A stretch of DNA of 60,590 bases from Maricaulis sp. GTDB taxonomy: Bacteria > Pseudomonadota > Alphaproteobacteria > Caulobacterales > Maricaulaceae. Location of the stretch: positions 1 to 60,590 of the forward strand of contig NZ_JASBRW010000072.1 in the NCBI RefSeq assembly GCF_030149235.1, written 5' to 3'. Positions 60,567 through 60,590 of this stretch are shown in pieces. A model generated the notes under the pieces. The model saw only the letters and a program-made list of their open reading frames with translations. It was not told the origin of the DNA and made no database searches. Position 1 is the stretch's first letter; each line of letters begins with the position of its first letter. Made by a program: the position numbers and the translations under genes.

Positions 60567-60590
60567 AATCAGGTTCGTGTGGCGGTCGAT

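Overview
The window looks like chromosomal DNA from a marine, stalked or dimorphic alphaproteobacterium of the Maricaulis/Hyphomonadaceae type. The reasons are high GC, CcrM with a GANTC/CtrA-like promoter, a DsbA-DsbA-SMC run leading into atpI-atpB-atpE, several stand-alone CheY-like receivers, and a Gram-negative 'class GN' sortase with its single VIT/VWA target. This assignment is inferred from gene content, not from a search. No phage, insertion sequence, CRISPR array, tRNA or rRNA was seen.

Layout. 1-3.9 kb: trxB, then a TetR regulator and an aldo/keto reductase that share a GTGAG-N6-CTCAC operator (three copies), then a LysR regulator. 3.9-7.5 kb: a soluble chemoreceptor with a zinc-binding CZB domain, an intergenic region that seems to encode a small RNA with two CUCCUCCCC loops, dps, and an aspartate aminotransferase. 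7.6-11.1 kb: a PadR regulator with its membrane partner, a secreted/membrane serine hydrolase, and an AhpD-like protein. 11.3-15.0 kb: the sortase operon (target, sortase, and an unknown one-TM proline-rich protein). 15.0-18.5 kb: threonine aldolase, a DUF3775 protein and three single-domain receivers. 18.6-28.5 kb: uvrB, then membrane and exported proteins of unknown function, a ParA-like ATPase with a ribbon-helix-helix partner, a Lon-substrate-binding-domain protein, an XRE regulator, a GHKL ATPase protein and a SleB-type hydrolase.

28.6-42.8 kb is mainly housekeeping: pyruvate phosphate dikinase, glyQ/glyS with a GFA-like gene between them, a TrmN6-like methyltransferase with DUF2007, polyprenyl diphosphate synthase, a MraY/WecA-like transferase, ispE, a TPR lipoprotein and ETF-ubiquinone oxidoreductase. 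42.9-53.4 kb: type 4 uracil-DNA glycosylase, a PA0069-type radical SAM protein, a lipoprotein, a GGDEF/EAL protein, rnhB, ccrM, a hybrid histidine kinase and mutY. 53.4-60.6 kb: DUF721, two DsbA-like thioredoxin-fold proteins, smc and the start of the F0 ATP synthase operon.

The points most worth a second look are the cuckoo-type small RNA candidate at about 5503-5588 with an EcfG-like promoter next to dps, the sortase operon with its uncharacterised third gene, the ParA/RHH pair with upstream direct repeats, the three-site TetR operator, and a receiver protein that has lost the conserved switch Thr/Ser. Start codons were often moved inward from the longest open frame, to the site with a ribosome binding site or the family-typical N-terminus. 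Each case is stated in the entry.
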